Shown: one piece after another, positions 1 to 8,541 of the stretch
How the letters are laid out: the number at the start of each line of letters is the position of its first letter
How positions within the stretch are numbered: the stretch's first letter is position 1
NCBI GenBank assembly: GCA_004020315.1
Contig: SAQG01000010.1
Location: 1 to 64,000 of the forward strand
Direction of reading: 5' to 3'
Length of the DNA stretch: 64,000 nucleotides
Source of the DNA: Mesorhizobium sp.
GTDB lineage: Bacteria; Pseudomonadota; Alphaproteobacteria; Rhizobiales; Rhizobiaceae
Notes under the pieces: generated by a model
Databases searched by the model: none
What the model was told of the DNA's origin: nothing
The model's input: the letters and a program-made list of their open reading frames with translations, nothing else
Made by a program: the position numbers and the translations under genes

Positions 1-392
1 TGCCCTGCGGGCAGCGGGCCTGATGCGCTAGGCGGACGGCGCAAATCGCTCGCCCACTGTCCCGCCGGCCCGCGAAGGTCAAGCGGCTCCGACCAAGCAA
101 AGGAACGCGTTGGTCTTTGCAATCATTGAGCGCTTTTCAGCGAGCGGTCGTCATGCACCTCGTCCAGATACTGCTCAGGATCGCGCCGGGTCAGGTCTTG
201 CTCCGGAAATGCCGATGCGCTCTTTCCGACAGAGGACGCCTCGAGCACGGCGCCGACTGGTCAACGCCACGTCCACTGCACTCGTTCACTTGCCGGGCTT
301 CGTTCGTTTGAAGCGCGGCGCACACCTACTTTCAGGCAGGCCCATCGTAACGCTCGACCGGCATCTGTCGTGGTGCCACCCCATAATTCACG
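1..392. other. Gene-poor left edge, probably decayed sequence
   Basis: I see no complete gene here. On the minus strand there is an open stretch of about 45 codons that ends with a TGA at 123-125 and has gene-like codon use (it reads ...RRDPEQYLDEVHDD...), but it is preceded by an in-frame TGA and I do not recognise it. Together with the broken VOC gene immediately to the right, this suggests an eroded end of the catabolic locus. The sequence left of the window could change this view. Confidence 0.35.
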
Positions 393-480
393 CTTAGGCG
401 ATCGCCTCCTTCACGTCGGGCACCACAAGGCCGATATGGTCCATGGCGGTCAAACCCGGCATCCCTTTTCTGTCGCTCAT
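393..480 (-). pseudogene. VOC (glyoxalase-like) family gene remnant, frameshifted N-terminus
   Basis: A good ribosome binding site (AGGAGG, about 6 bases upstream) precedes an ATG at 480. The product begins MSDRKGMPGLTAMDHIGLVV, the classic opening beta strand of the vicinal oxygen chelate superfamily (glyoxalase I / dioxygenase fold). After VV the frame is lost. Dropping one G from the GGCCC run at 416-420 restores PDVKEAIA, as expected for the family, but a TAA follows at once (393-395). No further VOC sequence is visible, so only about 28 codons of a domain that is normally about 120 residues remain. The remnant lies 33 bases behind the GMC oxidoreductase on the same strand and was probably the last gene of that operon. 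Confidence 0.45.
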
Positions 481-513
481 TTTATGCCTCCTGCATAAGA
501 AAATAATCTCGGT

Positions 514-2109
514 TCAGTGCGCGTTGCGGCGGCGACGTATGAAGTCGGCGACGCGCTCACCGACCATGATAGATGGAGCGTTGGTATTGCCTGAAGGCAC
601 ACTCGGCATGACCGAGGCGTCCGCGACGCGCAGCCCGTCGAGGCCGTGCAGCCGCAACTCGCTGTCGACCACGGCCATGCGATCCCTGCCGATCCGGCAG
701 GTGCCGGTCGGGTGCAGTGCGCCCTGCGCCATCTCCTTCACGTAGCCGCGATAGTCATCCTTGGTGCGCATCAGCCGTCCGGGATATTGCTCGCGCTTGA
801 CAATCGGCTTCAGGGCTGGCTGTCCCATGATCTCTTGCCCGAGCCGCACCCCCTCGGCCATCGTGTCGAGGTCGTACGGGTCAGACAGGTAGTTCGGCAC
901 GATTCTTGGCGGTTCGAACGGATTTGGCGAACGCAACTCGACGAACCCACGCGACCGCGGCCGTGTCTGACACACATTGAGCGTGCAGCCATGGCCGCTT
1001 TCGACCGTGGCCACGCCTTCCTCCACGCCCGAACCGGCCAGGAAGGCATACTGCAGATCGGGGTGCGGATCGTCGGCATTGCCCCACCAGAAGGCGCCCC
1101 CCTCGATGATGTTGGAGCAGACGGGTCCCTGCCGGAACAGCGCATACTGAAGACCCGCCCAGGCCTTCCAATGCAGCTTCTTGTATTTGTCGTAGCCGTG
1201 GGGACCATTCAGCTCATAGATCAGGTAGCAATCCACATGGTCCTGCAGACCGCGTCCGACACCGGGGAGATCGTGTACGACGGGGATGCCGGTCTTCTTC
1301 AGATGCTCGGCCGGGCCGATGCCGGAAATCAGCAGCAGACGGGGCGAGTTGATCGCGCCTGCCGACAGTATCACTTCACGCTCGGCACGCACGACGCGCG
1401 TGCGCCCACCCTGGACGTATTCAACCCCGACTGTGCGATTGCTCTCGACCAGGATACGCGTAGCCCGGGCGCCAGTCTGCACCTTGAGGTTCGGCCGACT
1501 GCGCGCCGGCTTCAAATAGCAGACCGAGGCGCTGGCGCGGCGGCCGTTGCGCGCCGTGATCTGGTAGAGACCCGAACCAGCCTGCTCACCGGCGTTGAAA
1601 TCGGCGACGTAGGGAATCCCCGCCTGCTGGCAGGCCCTGAGCCAGGTCCGCGTCAGCGGGCTGACATATTGCGGATTGGAAACCTTCAGCGGCCCGCCCG
1701 ATGCATGCGCGTCGCCCGCCAGCGTGTCGTTGTCCTCGGCGCGCAGAAAAAATGGCAGTACATCCTTGTAAGCCCAGCCCTCGGCACCCTGTTCGGCCCA
1801 GCCGTCATAGTCCGACGGAATGCCACGTATGTAGAGCATGGCATTGACAGAACTGCCGCCGCCCAGCACGCGCGCCTGCACCATGGTCGGGGGCGTGGCC
1901 CTTGGATTCTCGGCCGTCGGCTCCTGTTCAAACCGCTGCAAGAGGTTGCCGGTCGCGGTCTTGTAGACCATCACCGGCAGATGGATTTCGATGGCCCGAT
2001 CGTCAGGCCCTTCCTCCAGCAGGAGCACGGAACTGCCAGCATCCTCCGACAGCCGCGAAGCGGCTACGCAGCCGGCGGAGCCGCCGCCAATGACGATATA
2101 GTCTGGCAT
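514..2109 (-). CDS. GMC-family FAD-dependent oxidoreductase (choline dehydrogenase-like)
   Basis: Predicted 531-residue flavoprotein oxidising an alcohol group with FAD. The N-terminus MPDYIVIGGGSAGCVAASRL is the Rossmann FAD-binding motif. The GMC signature follows at about residue 80 (GGGSSVNAMLYIRG), and the C-terminal part carries the catalytic His region HPTGTC and the closing FAD contact SGNTNAPSIMVGERVADFI. I chose the ATG at 2109 because it begins exactly at the FAD motif and has GAGG upstream; the open frame extends further 5' only because it overlaps the preceding gene region. It lies 107 bases downstream of the ABC binding-protein gene on the same strand, so it is probably co-transcribed and acts on the imported substrate. 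Choline specificity is not implied; the family covers many alcohols and polyols. Confidence 0.88.
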   Translation of the reverse strand: MPDYIVIGGGSAGCVAASRLSEDAGSSVLLLEEGPDDRAIEIHLPVMVYKTATGNLLQRFEQEPTAENPRATPPTMVQARVLGGGSSVNAMLYIRGIPSDYDGWAEQGAEGWAYKDVLPFFLRAEDNDTLAGDAHASGGPLKVSNPQYVSPLTRTWLRACQQAGIPYVADFNAGEQAGSGLYQITARNGRRASASVCYLKPARSRPNLKVQTGARATRILVESNRTVGVEYVQGGRTRVVRAEREVILSAGAINSPRLLLISGIGPAEHLKKTGIPVVHDLPGVGRGLQDHVDCYLIYELNGPHGYDKYKKLHWKAWAGLQYALFRQGPVCSNIIEGGAFWWGNADDPHPDLQYAFLAGSGVEEGVATVESGHGCTLNVCQTRPRSRGFVELRSPNPFEPPRIVPNYLSDPYDLDTMAEGVRLGQEIMGQPALKPIVKREQYPGRLMRTKDDYRGYVKEMAQGALHPTGTCRIGRDRMAVVDSELRLHGLDGLRVADASVMPSVPSGNTNAPSIMVGERVADFIRRRRNAH

Positions 2110-2216
2110 TGGTGCTGCCTCTGTTGCACAAGCTGTACGGTGGGGCGGCAGCCGCATGCACGGCCGCCGCCTCGCAGGTAGCGCTGTGAGGGTGCGCCTC
2201 GCTCTGTTGGGTGTGG

Positions 2217-3356
2217 TCAGCCTGCTTTGAATTCGTTCCAGGCGGCGACCCAGTCGGCATACGTCGCATACTGGTTTGACTCGAGCGGCGGAATGCCGAG
2301 AAGCGGCGCGGCCTTGAAGATGCCTTCGACGTCGGAATAGTCGAACAGCGCCTTGGTCTCGGGCGGCAGCAGGTCGACCGCTTTCGACGAGACGACACCG
2401 GCCGCATTTCGGGTGACGACCTTGGCCTGCACCTCCGGTGAAATCGCCTGGTTGAAGAACTCGTAGGCAGCTTCCTCGTTGTCGGCGCCAGGCGGCATGA
2501 ACCAGGCGTCGCACCAGGTCGCGGCGCCTTCCTTGGGGATGGTATAGATCGTCTCGACATTCTGCTTTGCGGTCTCGGTCGGGATGCCGGTCCAGCCGGC
2601 GAAGCAGGCAGCGACCTCGCCCGACACCATCAGCGACACGACGTCGCCATAGGTCAGGCTGATGGTGCGGGCCTGATCGCGATAGAGCTTCAGGTGCTCG
2701 AAGGTCTTGGCCATCTCGTCCTTGGTGAGGTTCGGAAAGGTCTTGAAGCCCGCCAGCACCGCCGCAACCGGCCAGGTAACCAGCGTGTCGTCGACCAGCA
2801 CGATCTTCCCCTTCAGTTCCGGCTTCAGGAGATCCTCATAGGAGGTCGGTTTTTCCATCATCTTCGGATTGTAAACGATGGTGTTCAGGCCCCAGGCGTA
2901 GGGTACGCCGTGCAGTTCGCCGTTCCGGAACCAGGTCGGCTTGTCGTAGAAGACGTCGAAAAGGTTGTCGGCGCTGTAGTTCGGCAGCTTGGACTTGTCG
3001 AGCGGCTTGGCGATCTTCAAAACGTCGAGATACAGGTCGGCGTAGCCCTGGTTGTATTCGGCGGCGTCGAAAGGCGGCGGGTTAGGCACGCTGAACTTCG
3101 TGGTGACGTCATCCTGGTTGCCCATCGCCGAGACCTCGACGTTGAGGCTATTTTTCGAAATCCAGTCGGCAAGCTCGTCGGTCAGTTCCCAGCCTTCCCA
3201 GGCCATGATCTGCAGGTCACCGGAGGCGGCGTGTGCCAGATTGGGGATGAAAGGCGCGAGCATCGCGCCGCCGGCAAGGGCTGTTGCGCCGCCAAGAAAT
3301 GACCGGCGGCTCGTGGCGAATTGCATAACTTCGTCGGTGGACCAGATTTTTCTCAT
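2217..3356 (-). CDS. ABC transporter substrate-binding protein, spermidine/putrescine type
   Basis: Periplasmic solute-binding protein of 379 residues for the importer encoded just upstream. The N-terminus carries a twin-arginine signal (SRRSFLGGATALAGGA) ending near AHA-ASG. The body has the PotD-like extracellular binding fold, for example NTIVYNPKMM and ATWCDAWFMPPGADNEEAAYEF. The start at 3356 is preceded by AAGGGG; an upstream ATG at 3422 would add 22 residues before the signal and is less likely. The substrate cannot be read from sequence. Polyamine-type binding proteins in rhizobia often take other small charged compounds, and the neighbouring dehydrogenases and isomerase suggest a polyol or sugar-derived ligand. 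Two copies of the GCGAAATTG motif lie in the upstream space. Confidence 0.87.
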   Translation of the reverse strand: MRKIWSTDEVMQFATSRRSFLGGATALAGGAMLAPFIPNLAHAASGDLQIMAWEGWELTDELADWISKNSLNVEVSAMGNQDDVTTKFSVPNPPPFDAAEYNQGYADLYLDVLKIAKPLDKSKLPNYSADNLFDVFYDKPTWFRNGELHGVPYAWGLNTIVYNPKMMEKPTSYEDLLKPELKGKIVLVDDTLVTWPVAAVLAGFKTFPNLTKDEMAKTFEHLKLYRDQARTISLTYGDVVSLMVSGEVAACFAGWTGIPTETAKQNVETIYTIPKEGAATWCDAWFMPPGADNEEAAYEFFNQAISPEVQAKVVTRNAAGVVSSKAVDLLPPETKALFDYSDVEGIFKAAPLLGIPPLESNQYATYADWVAAWNEFKAG

Positions 3357-3419
3357 TGTCGAATTCCCCTTTTTGAGATCCGTTAAGAATTTGATTGTGT
3401 TGGCATCCGCGCCACCAAA

Positions 3420-3428
3420 CAATTTCGC
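3420..3428 (-). promoter_or_regulatory. GCGAAATTG motif, candidate operator copy 1
   Basis: The top strand reads CAATTTCGC, so the minus strand reads GCGAAATTG, preceded by T as in copy 5. It is about 64 bases upstream of the binding-protein start. It is one of six related sites in the spaces of the 2-17 kb locus. Confidence 0.4.
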
Positions 3429-3499
3429 AGGGTCTCGAATGCCGGCGCTTCATGGCGCGCTGTGTGCGTCAATGTGCGAATGCCCTCGTCGGAGATGCA

Positions 3500-3508
3500 C
3501 AATTTCGC
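3500..3508 (-). promoter_or_regulatory. GCGAAATTG motif, candidate operator copy 2
   Basis: The minus strand reads GCGAAATTG just after the ATPase stop codon, in the 159-base space before the binding-protein gene. Between copies 1 and 2, TGTGCGTCAATG (3463-3474) repeats exactly a 12-mer found next to copy 5 at 8444-8455. Confidence 0.4.
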
Positions 3509-3515
3509 CGCCGCG

Positions 3516-4598
3516 TCAGGCGTGCGGCAGCATGATGACATTGGCCGAATCCCAATAGATGCGGGTTCGGTCGCCAACTGACGGCAAGGCGAGATGGCCG
3601 TTACGCTGCACCTGGATGCGGACCGGCGACTGGTCGTCCAGGCGCACGGTGTAGAACGAGCGGCTGCCGATGAAGACGACATCCTCGACTGTACCTTCGG
3701 CCGACTGCGCCGCCTCACCGCCCTGGAAACTCAACGACTCCGGGCGGATGGAGACGATGATGCGCTCCGATACGTGGCGATCCTCAGTCTCGGCGCCGAG
3801 GAAGGGAGTGCCGGCCGTCGTAACCGCGGTGGTGCCGATACCATTGACGGCGCTGACGGTCGCATCGAACAGATTGGTTTCTCCGAGGAATTTGGCGGCG
3901 AACAACGATTTCGGCCTGGCGTACATATCCTCGGGCCGGTCGATTTGCACGATGCGGCCCTTTTCCATCAGCACGACGCGATCCGATAGGATCATCGCCT
4001 CGTCCTGGTCATGGGTGACGTAGACGAAGGTGGCTCCCGTCTCGGCATGGATGCGCTTCATCTCGGCCAGCATGTGCTGGCGAATTTTCAAGTCGAGCGC
4101 AGCGAGCGGCTCGTCGAGAAGCAGTACCTTGGGGCCGTTCACCAGCGCGCGCGCCAGCGCCACGCGCTGGCTCTGGCCGCCGCTGATCTCGTCGATGTAA
4201 CGGTTGGCGAAGTTGTCCAACTGCACGATGTTCAGCATGCGATTGACCCGCTCCTTGACTTCGGACCTCGGCAAACCCTTGACCTTCAGGCCGAACGCGA
4301 CGTTCTCGAACACGTCGAGATGCGGAAAAAGTGCATAGCGCTGGAACACCATGTTGACAGGCCGGCGTTCGGGCGGCGTGCCGGCGCAGTCGTTGCCGTC
4401 GATGCTGATCGTCCCCGAAGTCAGCGTCTCGAACCCGGCGATGAGGCGCATGAGCGTAGTCTTGCCGCACCCGGATGGTCCGAGCAGAGTCAGGATCTCG
4501 CCTTGCCGGATCGACAGATTGATGTCGGTCAGCGCGGTAAAACTACCGAAGACTTTCTTGCCATCGCGGATATCGATGATCGTCTTGGGATTGGTCAT
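3516..4598 (-). CDS. ABC transporter ATP-binding protein, PotA-like
   Basis: Cytoplasmic ATPase of the importer, 360 residues. It has Walker A GPSGCGKTT (about 39-47), the ABC signature ISGGQSQRVALARAL (about 137-151), Walker B VLLLDEPLAALD and the switch His in VYVTHDQDEA. After residue 240 comes a TOBE-type regulatory domain (SIRPESLSF), typical of the polyamine/maltose importer class. Its ATG overlaps the stop of the downstream-listed permease (4595-4598, ATGA), showing translational coupling. Length and domain order are normal for PotA-type subunits. Confidence 0.92.
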   Translation of the reverse strand: MTNPKTIIDIRDGKKVFGSFTALTDINLSIRQGEILTLLGPSGCGKTTLMRLIAGFETLTSGTISIDGNDCAGTPPERRPVNMVFQRYALFPHLDVFENVAFGLKVKGLPRSEVKERVNRMLNIVQLDNFANRYIDEISGGQSQRVALARALVNGPKVLLLDEPLAALDLKIRQHMLAEMKRIHAETGATFVYVTHDQDEAMILSDRVVLMEKGRIVQIDRPEDMYARPKSLFAAKFLGETNLFDATVSAVNGIGTTAVTTAGTPFLGAETEDRHVSERIIVSIRPESLSFQGGEAAQSAEGTVEDVVFIGSRSFYTVRLDDQSPVRIQVQRNGHLALPSVGDRTRIYWDSANVIMLPHA

Positions 4599-5398
4599 GG
4601 CAATGGTTCCAACTGTTCGAGGCGGCCGGCAATCGCAGAGCGCCGACGGGCCTGACCGATCAGCCAGGAAGCAACCAGGATTGCGATCGAGAAGAAGAGG
4701 GCGAGTGTCGAAATGGCATTGACCAGCGGCGTCACCGTGCGGCGCATCATCGACCAGATGTACATGGGCAGGGTAGTTTCCGTGCCGGCGACGAAGGAGG
4801 TGACCACGAACTCATCGAAGGAAACCGCGAAGGCGAGAATCGAGGACGCAATCAATGTCGGAGCGATCAGCGGCAGCGTAACGCGGGCAAAGGTCTGCAT
4901 CTGCGAGGCGCCAAGATCACGCGCGGCCTCCTCCAGCGAGGGGTCAAACAGCGCCAGTCGCGCCTTCATCGCCACGATCAGGATCGGGATCGCGATGACG
5001 ACATGAGCGATCACGATCGTGGCGGTCGAGAGCTGGGTGCCCGACTGTGCGAAGAGTACGAGCAGCGACACGCCGACGAACAGGCCCGGCAGCGCGATCG
5101 GCGTCACGGTCAGCGCTTCGATCATGCCGCGGCCGGCGCGGCCAAAGCGCAGCCAGGCCAACGATGCCGTGGCGCCAAGCAGCAGGGTCACCAGCGCGGT
5201 GAGTAGAGCGATCGTCAGGCTCTTGATGACCGCCGAGGCCAGTTGCGCATTGCCGAACAGCTCCTCGTACCAACGCAGCGAAAATCCCGCGAAGGGAAAG
5301 GACAGCGACGGCGACGCATGGAATGAGAACAGCACGATAATCAAGAGCGGCGCGAGCAGGAAGGCCAGGATGGCCCAGACGATGATCCTCAACAGCAC
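4595..5398 (-). CDS. ABC transporter permease, PotC-like
   Basis: Inner-membrane permease of 267 residues with about six membrane helices. The cytoplasmic EAA loop is clear (SLEEAARDLGASQMQTFARV, about 160-180) and contacts the ATPase. The N-terminus LLRIIVWAILAFLLAPLLII is a helix that needs no cleavage. It is the shorter of two permeases, as PotC is relative to PotB. The gene follows the first permease by 2 bases and overlaps the ATPase by 4, so the three form one tight operon. Confidence 0.9.
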   Translation of the reverse strand: MLLRIIVWAILAFLLAPLLIIVLFSFHASPSLSFPFAGFSLRWYEELFGNAQLASAVIKSLTIALLTALVTLLLGATASLAWLRFGRAGRGMIEALTVTPIALPGLFVGVSLLVLFAQSGTQLSTATIVIAHVVIAIPILIVAMKARLALFDPSLEEAARDLGASQMQTFARVTLPLIAPTLIASSILAFAVSFDEFVVTSFVAGTETTLPMYIWSMMRRTVTPLVNAISTLALFFSIAILVASWLIGQARRRSAIAGRLEQLEPLP

Positions 5399-5400
5399 AG

Positions 5401-6279
5401 TCAGATCTCCCGCTCGGTTTTCGCCCGCCGCTTGACGATCAGGCCGGTGGCGCGGCCAAGTGCCGTGATGAACGCGTAAAGGACGATCGAGATACCGAAC
5501 ATTAGGAAGGCCTGCGCCGCACCGAGCGGCCAGTTGCCGGTCTTGCGGAACTGGTCAGCGATCAGGAGGCCCGTGGTCTGTCCAGATGAACCGCCCAGCA
5601 TCTGCGGCGTCACGTAGTCGCCCGCGACAAGGATGAAAGTCAGCATGAAGGCGCCGATCAGGCCGTTGGCAGCGTTGGGGGCGATGACCTTGAAGAACGC
5701 GCCTATCAATGACGTTCCCAGGTCACGCGCCGCATCGATCAGGTCGCGCTTGATCTCGCTCAATGAGGACACCACGAGCAGGATGCAGAACGGCAGGTAG
5801 ATATGGACCAACGTGATCGTCACCGCGAACGGGCTGAACAGGAAAGCCGAGACCGGGTGATCGATGACGCCGAGCTGCAGCAGCACAGTGTTGAGCACGC
5901 CATTGGTGCCGAGCAGTGTGCGCCAGGCGTAGATGCGCACCAGATAGCTCGAGAACCACGTAATGAGGATGAGATAGAGGATGGTCTGCGAACGGCTGAC
6001 ATAGACAAGATAGTAGCCGACCAGGATCGACAGGATCAGCGTGACAGTAGCGGTGAACAGGCCGATGCGGATGGCGTTGAAGGTAACCTTCCAGAAGACG
6101 GGCGAGGCTAGCGAGCCGAGATAGTTGTTGAACTGGAAGTCCGGCACGATGCGATAGGATGCGGACGACCAGAAGCTGTAGGCGAATAGGATCAGGCTCG
6201 GCACGATGAAGAACACGAGCATGTAGAGTATCGCCGGCGTGGCCAGCAATGTCCCCGTCCTCGTGCGTGTAAGACTCAT
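5401..6279 (-). CDS. ABC transporter permease, PotB-like
   Basis: First permease of the importer, 292 residues, about six helices. The first helix is TPAILYMLVFFIVPSLILFA, and the EAA-type loop is in the region RDLIDAARDLGTSLIGAFFK. I chose the ATG at 6279 (MSLTRTRTG) because it has GGGAG upstream and gives a normal PotB N-terminus; an ATG at 6363 would add 28 unlikely residues. It is the first gene of the operon that continues through permease 2, ATPase, binding protein and GMC oxidoreductase. The 268-base space upstream contains a GCGAAATTG motif at 6450-6458. Confidence 0.9.
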   Translation of the reverse strand: MSLTRTRTGTLLATPAILYMLVFFIVPSLILFAYSFWSSASYRIVPDFQFNNYLGSLASPVFWKVTFNAIRIGLFTATVTLILSILVGYYLVYVSRSQTILYLILITWFSSYLVRIYAWRTLLGTNGVLNTVLLQLGVIDHPVSAFLFSPFAVTITLVHIYLPFCILLVVSSLSEIKRDLIDAARDLGTSLIGAFFKVIAPNAANGLIGAFMLTFILVAGDYVTPQMLGGSSGQTTGLLIADQFRKTGNWPLGAAQAFLMFGISIVLYAFITALGRATGLIVKRRAKTEREI

Positions 6280-6449
6280 TTGCAGCACTCCCGCAGGGCT
6301 TCGTCCATCGCCGCCCATCCGAGCCAGCTTCTCCGAGGCCGTCGGCGCCGATAAACGGCGCATTCATGGTTCCCGTCGGCAGGTCGTCAGATCGATAGAT
6401 CCGTCGCCTGCTCTTGCCAGGTGATAGTCCGCAGTTTCGCGCCGGTTAA

Positions 6450-6458
6450 CAATTTCGC
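6450..6458 (-). promoter_or_regulatory. GCGAAATTG motif, candidate operator copy 3
   Basis: The minus strand reads GTGCGAAATTG over 6460-6450, about 170 bases upstream of the first permease gene. A near copy, GCGCGAAACTG on the same strand, lies 18-19 bases away at 6431-6441, so this may be a double site for the importer promoter. Confidence 0.45.
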
Positions 6459-6547
6459 ACGGCAGGGTTTCCTGAAGCGATCTTGCGCACGCCGCGCGAA
6501 GTATTGCTTCCAAACCGCAGTATCTGCCACCGGGATAGATTAGGCCA

Positions 6548-7411
6548 TCAGGCCCTTACGTCGGCCGCATAGAGAACTGCAGAGATCGAGGCCGCGGATT
6601 TCGTTGCGATCTCTTCGGCCGACATGGCTGCCAGCATCGGGGAAAAGACCTCCGGTCCGACCTGGTTGAGGCCGCCGCCCTCGGCCAGGATCCGGATGAT
6701 CTCCACATTGGGAAAGTCGCCGTCCCCCGGAAAGAGCCTGTTGTAACAATCATCCTTGATCGAGATGCCGGCCGGAAGATCGAGCGGCCCGTCGTTCAGT
6801 TGCAGGCAGTGGATCATGCCGCTGGGAATCTGGCGAAGCGTGTCGAGCTTCGAGCGGCTGCGGACGAAATGCCAGACATCGAAGACCAGACCGGAATTCG
6901 GCTGGTCCGCTGCACTGACGATTTGCCAGGCCATCTCCAGCGTCGGCACGCCCCACAATGGTATGAATTCGAGATCGCAGGTAACACCGTGCGCCGCGGC
7001 GCGACGGCAGATGGCGGCGTAGTGCTGGGTGATCTCGTCGATCGACATCGCATTCAACGGGAACGTGGCATTCAGGCTCATATGCGTGCAACCCAGTCCA
7101 TCGATCAGCCGAAAGAACGCATCCGGTGTCGTGTCGACGGTGCGGATATAGGCTTCGTCCATGTTGTCGGGACGCCAGTTGCGCGGCCAGGTGTTGAGCG
7201 GATCGAGCCGGGTGATCGAGATGCCGTGGTCGGCTGCTCGTGACTTCATCTCGGCAAAGCTCATGCCGTCTTCCAACAGCCGCTCGACCTCCAGCGGCAT
7301 CAGCGAGAGTTCGCCGAATCCGGCCAAGCGCGTAGCGCGAAGCTTTTCCTGGAATGGCAGGTGCGCCACGTTGGAAAATGGCATCATGGTCGAGTTGACG
7401 GGGCCTGCCAA
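6548..7411 (-). CDS. Sugar phosphate isomerase/epimerase (xylose isomerase-like TIM barrel)
   Basis: Predicted cytoplasmic TIM-barrel enzyme of 287 residues in the AP-endonuclease-2 superfamily (IolE, IolI and hydroxypyruvate isomerase relatives). Metal-ligand-type strands are visible: TCDLEFIPLWGVPT, SGLVFDVWHFVRS, IHCLQLND. I chose a TTG start at 7411 because AGGAG stands 8 bases before it; the ATG pair at 7387/7384 is the alternative and shortens the protein by 8 or 9 residues. It is separated from the importer operon by a 268-base space but runs the same way. In polyol or inositol catabolism such enzymes dehydrate or epimerise keto-sugars, which fits the dehydrogenases on both sides. Confidence 0.8.
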   Translation of the reverse strand: MAGPVNSTMMPFSNVAHLPFQEKLRATRLAGFGELSLMPLEVERLLEDGMSFAEMKSRAADHGISITRLDPLNTWPRNWRPDNMDEAYIRTVDTTPDAFFRLIDGLGCTHMSLNATFPLNAMSIDEITQHYAAICRRAAAHGVTCDLEFIPLWGVPTLEMAWQIVSAADQPNSGLVFDVWHFVRSRSKLDTLRQIPSGMIHCLQLNDGPLDLPAGISIKDDCYNRLFPGDGDFPNVEIIRILAEGGGLNQVGPEVFSPMLAAMSAEEIATKSAASISAVLYAADVRA

Positions 7412-7485
7412 AATCGCGCTCCTTCTGACCAGACGTTCGACGCACTGCCGGACCGCGCCAATTGACACGGCCGCGCGCGCCGCCG

Positions 7486-7494
7486 CAATTTCGT
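7486..7494 (-). promoter_or_regulatory. ACGAAATTG motif, candidate operator copy 4 (one mismatch)
   Basis: The minus strand reads ACGAAATTG, differing from the consensus GCGAAATTG at the first base. It lies in the 133-base space between the isomerase and the regulator gene; TGCGTCA also occurs in this space (7541-7547). Confidence 0.3.
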
Positions 7495-7544
7495 GGCGAA
7501 CACATTGGCGAGCGTGTTTGATGCTTTGGCCGCGTCGGATTGCG

Positions 7545-8369
7545 TCAGCCGAGCTGGATCATTTCGGAGCCATCGCCAAGGAATTGCAAGGCCTCGCGCG
7601 GGATTGAGGGGTCGCCACGGTCGAGCACGGTCAGTGCGTCGAGGTGCTCGCGCTTGAGCAACCCAGGTCCCCGGTAGTGCAGCGCCACCTTGGTCGAATA
7701 AGGCTGGCGGAACATGGTAGCCGCGATGCCTGTGGCAATGCCGAACATGAATTTCGATGAGCTGCGCTTGACCGGCGCATAGACGCCGAAGGTGAGCTCG
7801 TTACGCTGAATGCCTTCGAAGTCGGCGGTGAAAAGTCGGCCGGCGACCGGAAAGACGAAGCCGTAATACTTGAAAACATATTCCGTTTTCGTCGGATCGT
7901 CGTAGCTCGGAAACCGCTCGATATAGTAGTGCTGCAGGAACTGATTGTTCTTGTAGATGCAGAACGCCGAGCGCAGGACGAACCCCTTGTAGATCGACGA
8001 GTACTGGTAGCGGTCCCAGACGCCCAGCACCTCTTTCTGGTCGCCGCTCGATTCGACGATCATCGCTTCGACGAATTTGTTGAGCTCGGGCGAACGGCGC
8101 ACATTTTCCATGGCGTGGAAAAAATTTCCCTCCACAAGGGTGCGGAACTCGTCCGGCTGCGAAAACAGGATCGGCACGCTCAGGCCGAAGTAATTGGCGA
8201 TCAGCCGCAGGTTCTGCGGCGAGGGCATGTGCAGCCCGGAAAGATATTTGTTGAATTGCTGACGATTCAGATTGATCTTCCGGCAGACGGCGGAGATCGA
8301 GCCGTGACGCTCGCAGAGCAGGCGCAGGTTGGCCGAGAAGTGGGCCACCTGGTTTTCGTCGTGTTCCAT
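7545..8369 (-). CDS. XRE-type helix-turn-helix transcriptional regulator
   Basis: Predicted DNA-binding regulator of 274 residues. Residues about 8-65 form a Cro/CI-like HTH (LCERHGSISAVCRKINLNRQ then FNKYLSGLHMPSPQNLRLIANYF). The remaining 200 residues are a globular sensor-like part that I do not recognise, with aromatic-rich stretches such as KTEYVFKYYGFVFPVAGRLF. The ATG at 8369 is the first in frame before the HTH. It is divergent from the ThDP enzyme gene across a 172-base space holding several repeated motifs, the usual layout for a local regulator. I infer that it controls the surrounding catabolic locus and that the effector is a pathway intermediate. Confidence 0.85.
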   Translation of the reverse strand: MEHDENQVAHFSANLRLLCERHGSISAVCRKINLNRQQFNKYLSGLHMPSPQNLRLIANYFGLSVPILFSQPDEFRTLVEGNFFHAMENVRRSPELNKFVEAMIVESSGDQKEVLGVWDRYQYSSIYKGFVLRSAFCIYKNNQFLQHYYIERFPSYDDPTKTEYVFKYYGFVFPVAGRLFTADFEGIQRNELTFGVYAPVKRSSSKFMFGIATGIAATMFRQPYSTKVALHYRGPGLLKREHLDALTVLDRGDPSIPREALQFLGDGSEMIQLG

Positions 8370-8541
8370 CGATCTCGCCCACTTTAAGTTACATGTCGCA
8401 TATGTTGCGTCATGTCGCGTCAATATTCAAGTGTCTGCGAAATTGTGCGTCAATGACAATTTCCTGAAACTCTGCCTCGATCCTGCTGCCGGGTGCCGAG
8501 CTATCGAACCCGCCGGCCATGCGAAAAACGAGGTGGAACCG
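8370..8541. promoter_or_regulatory. Divergent promoter/operator region of the catabolic locus
   Basis: The space between the regulator (minus) and the ThDP enzyme gene (plus). It contains a stepped series of related elements, ATGTCGC (8393-8399), ATGTTGCGTC (8402-8411) and ATGTCGCGTCAA (8412-8423), at a spacing of about 10 bases. TGCGAAATTGTGCGTCAATG follows at 8436-8455. The 12-mer TGTGCGTCAATG occurs again at 3463-3474. The 10-base phasing would put the first three elements on one DNA face. Confidence 0.5.
8437..8445 (+). promoter_or_regulatory. GCGAAATTG motif, candidate operator copy 5
   Basis: Plus-strand GCGAAATTG in the divergent space, about 97 bases upstream of the ThDP enzyme start and fused to the 12-mer TGTGCGTCAATG. 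Confidence 0.45.

Noticed and set aside
646..2181. A 511-codon open frame antisense to the first GMC gene
   Set aside because: It is the high-GC shadow of a real gene: no ribosome binding site, no recognisable domain, and composition rich in Arg/Gly/Leu as expected from the complement.
2217..6279. Calling the importer a spermidine/putrescine transporter by name (potABCD)
   Set aside because: Family resemblance is clear, but substrate cannot be read from sequence and neighbours do not handle polyamines.
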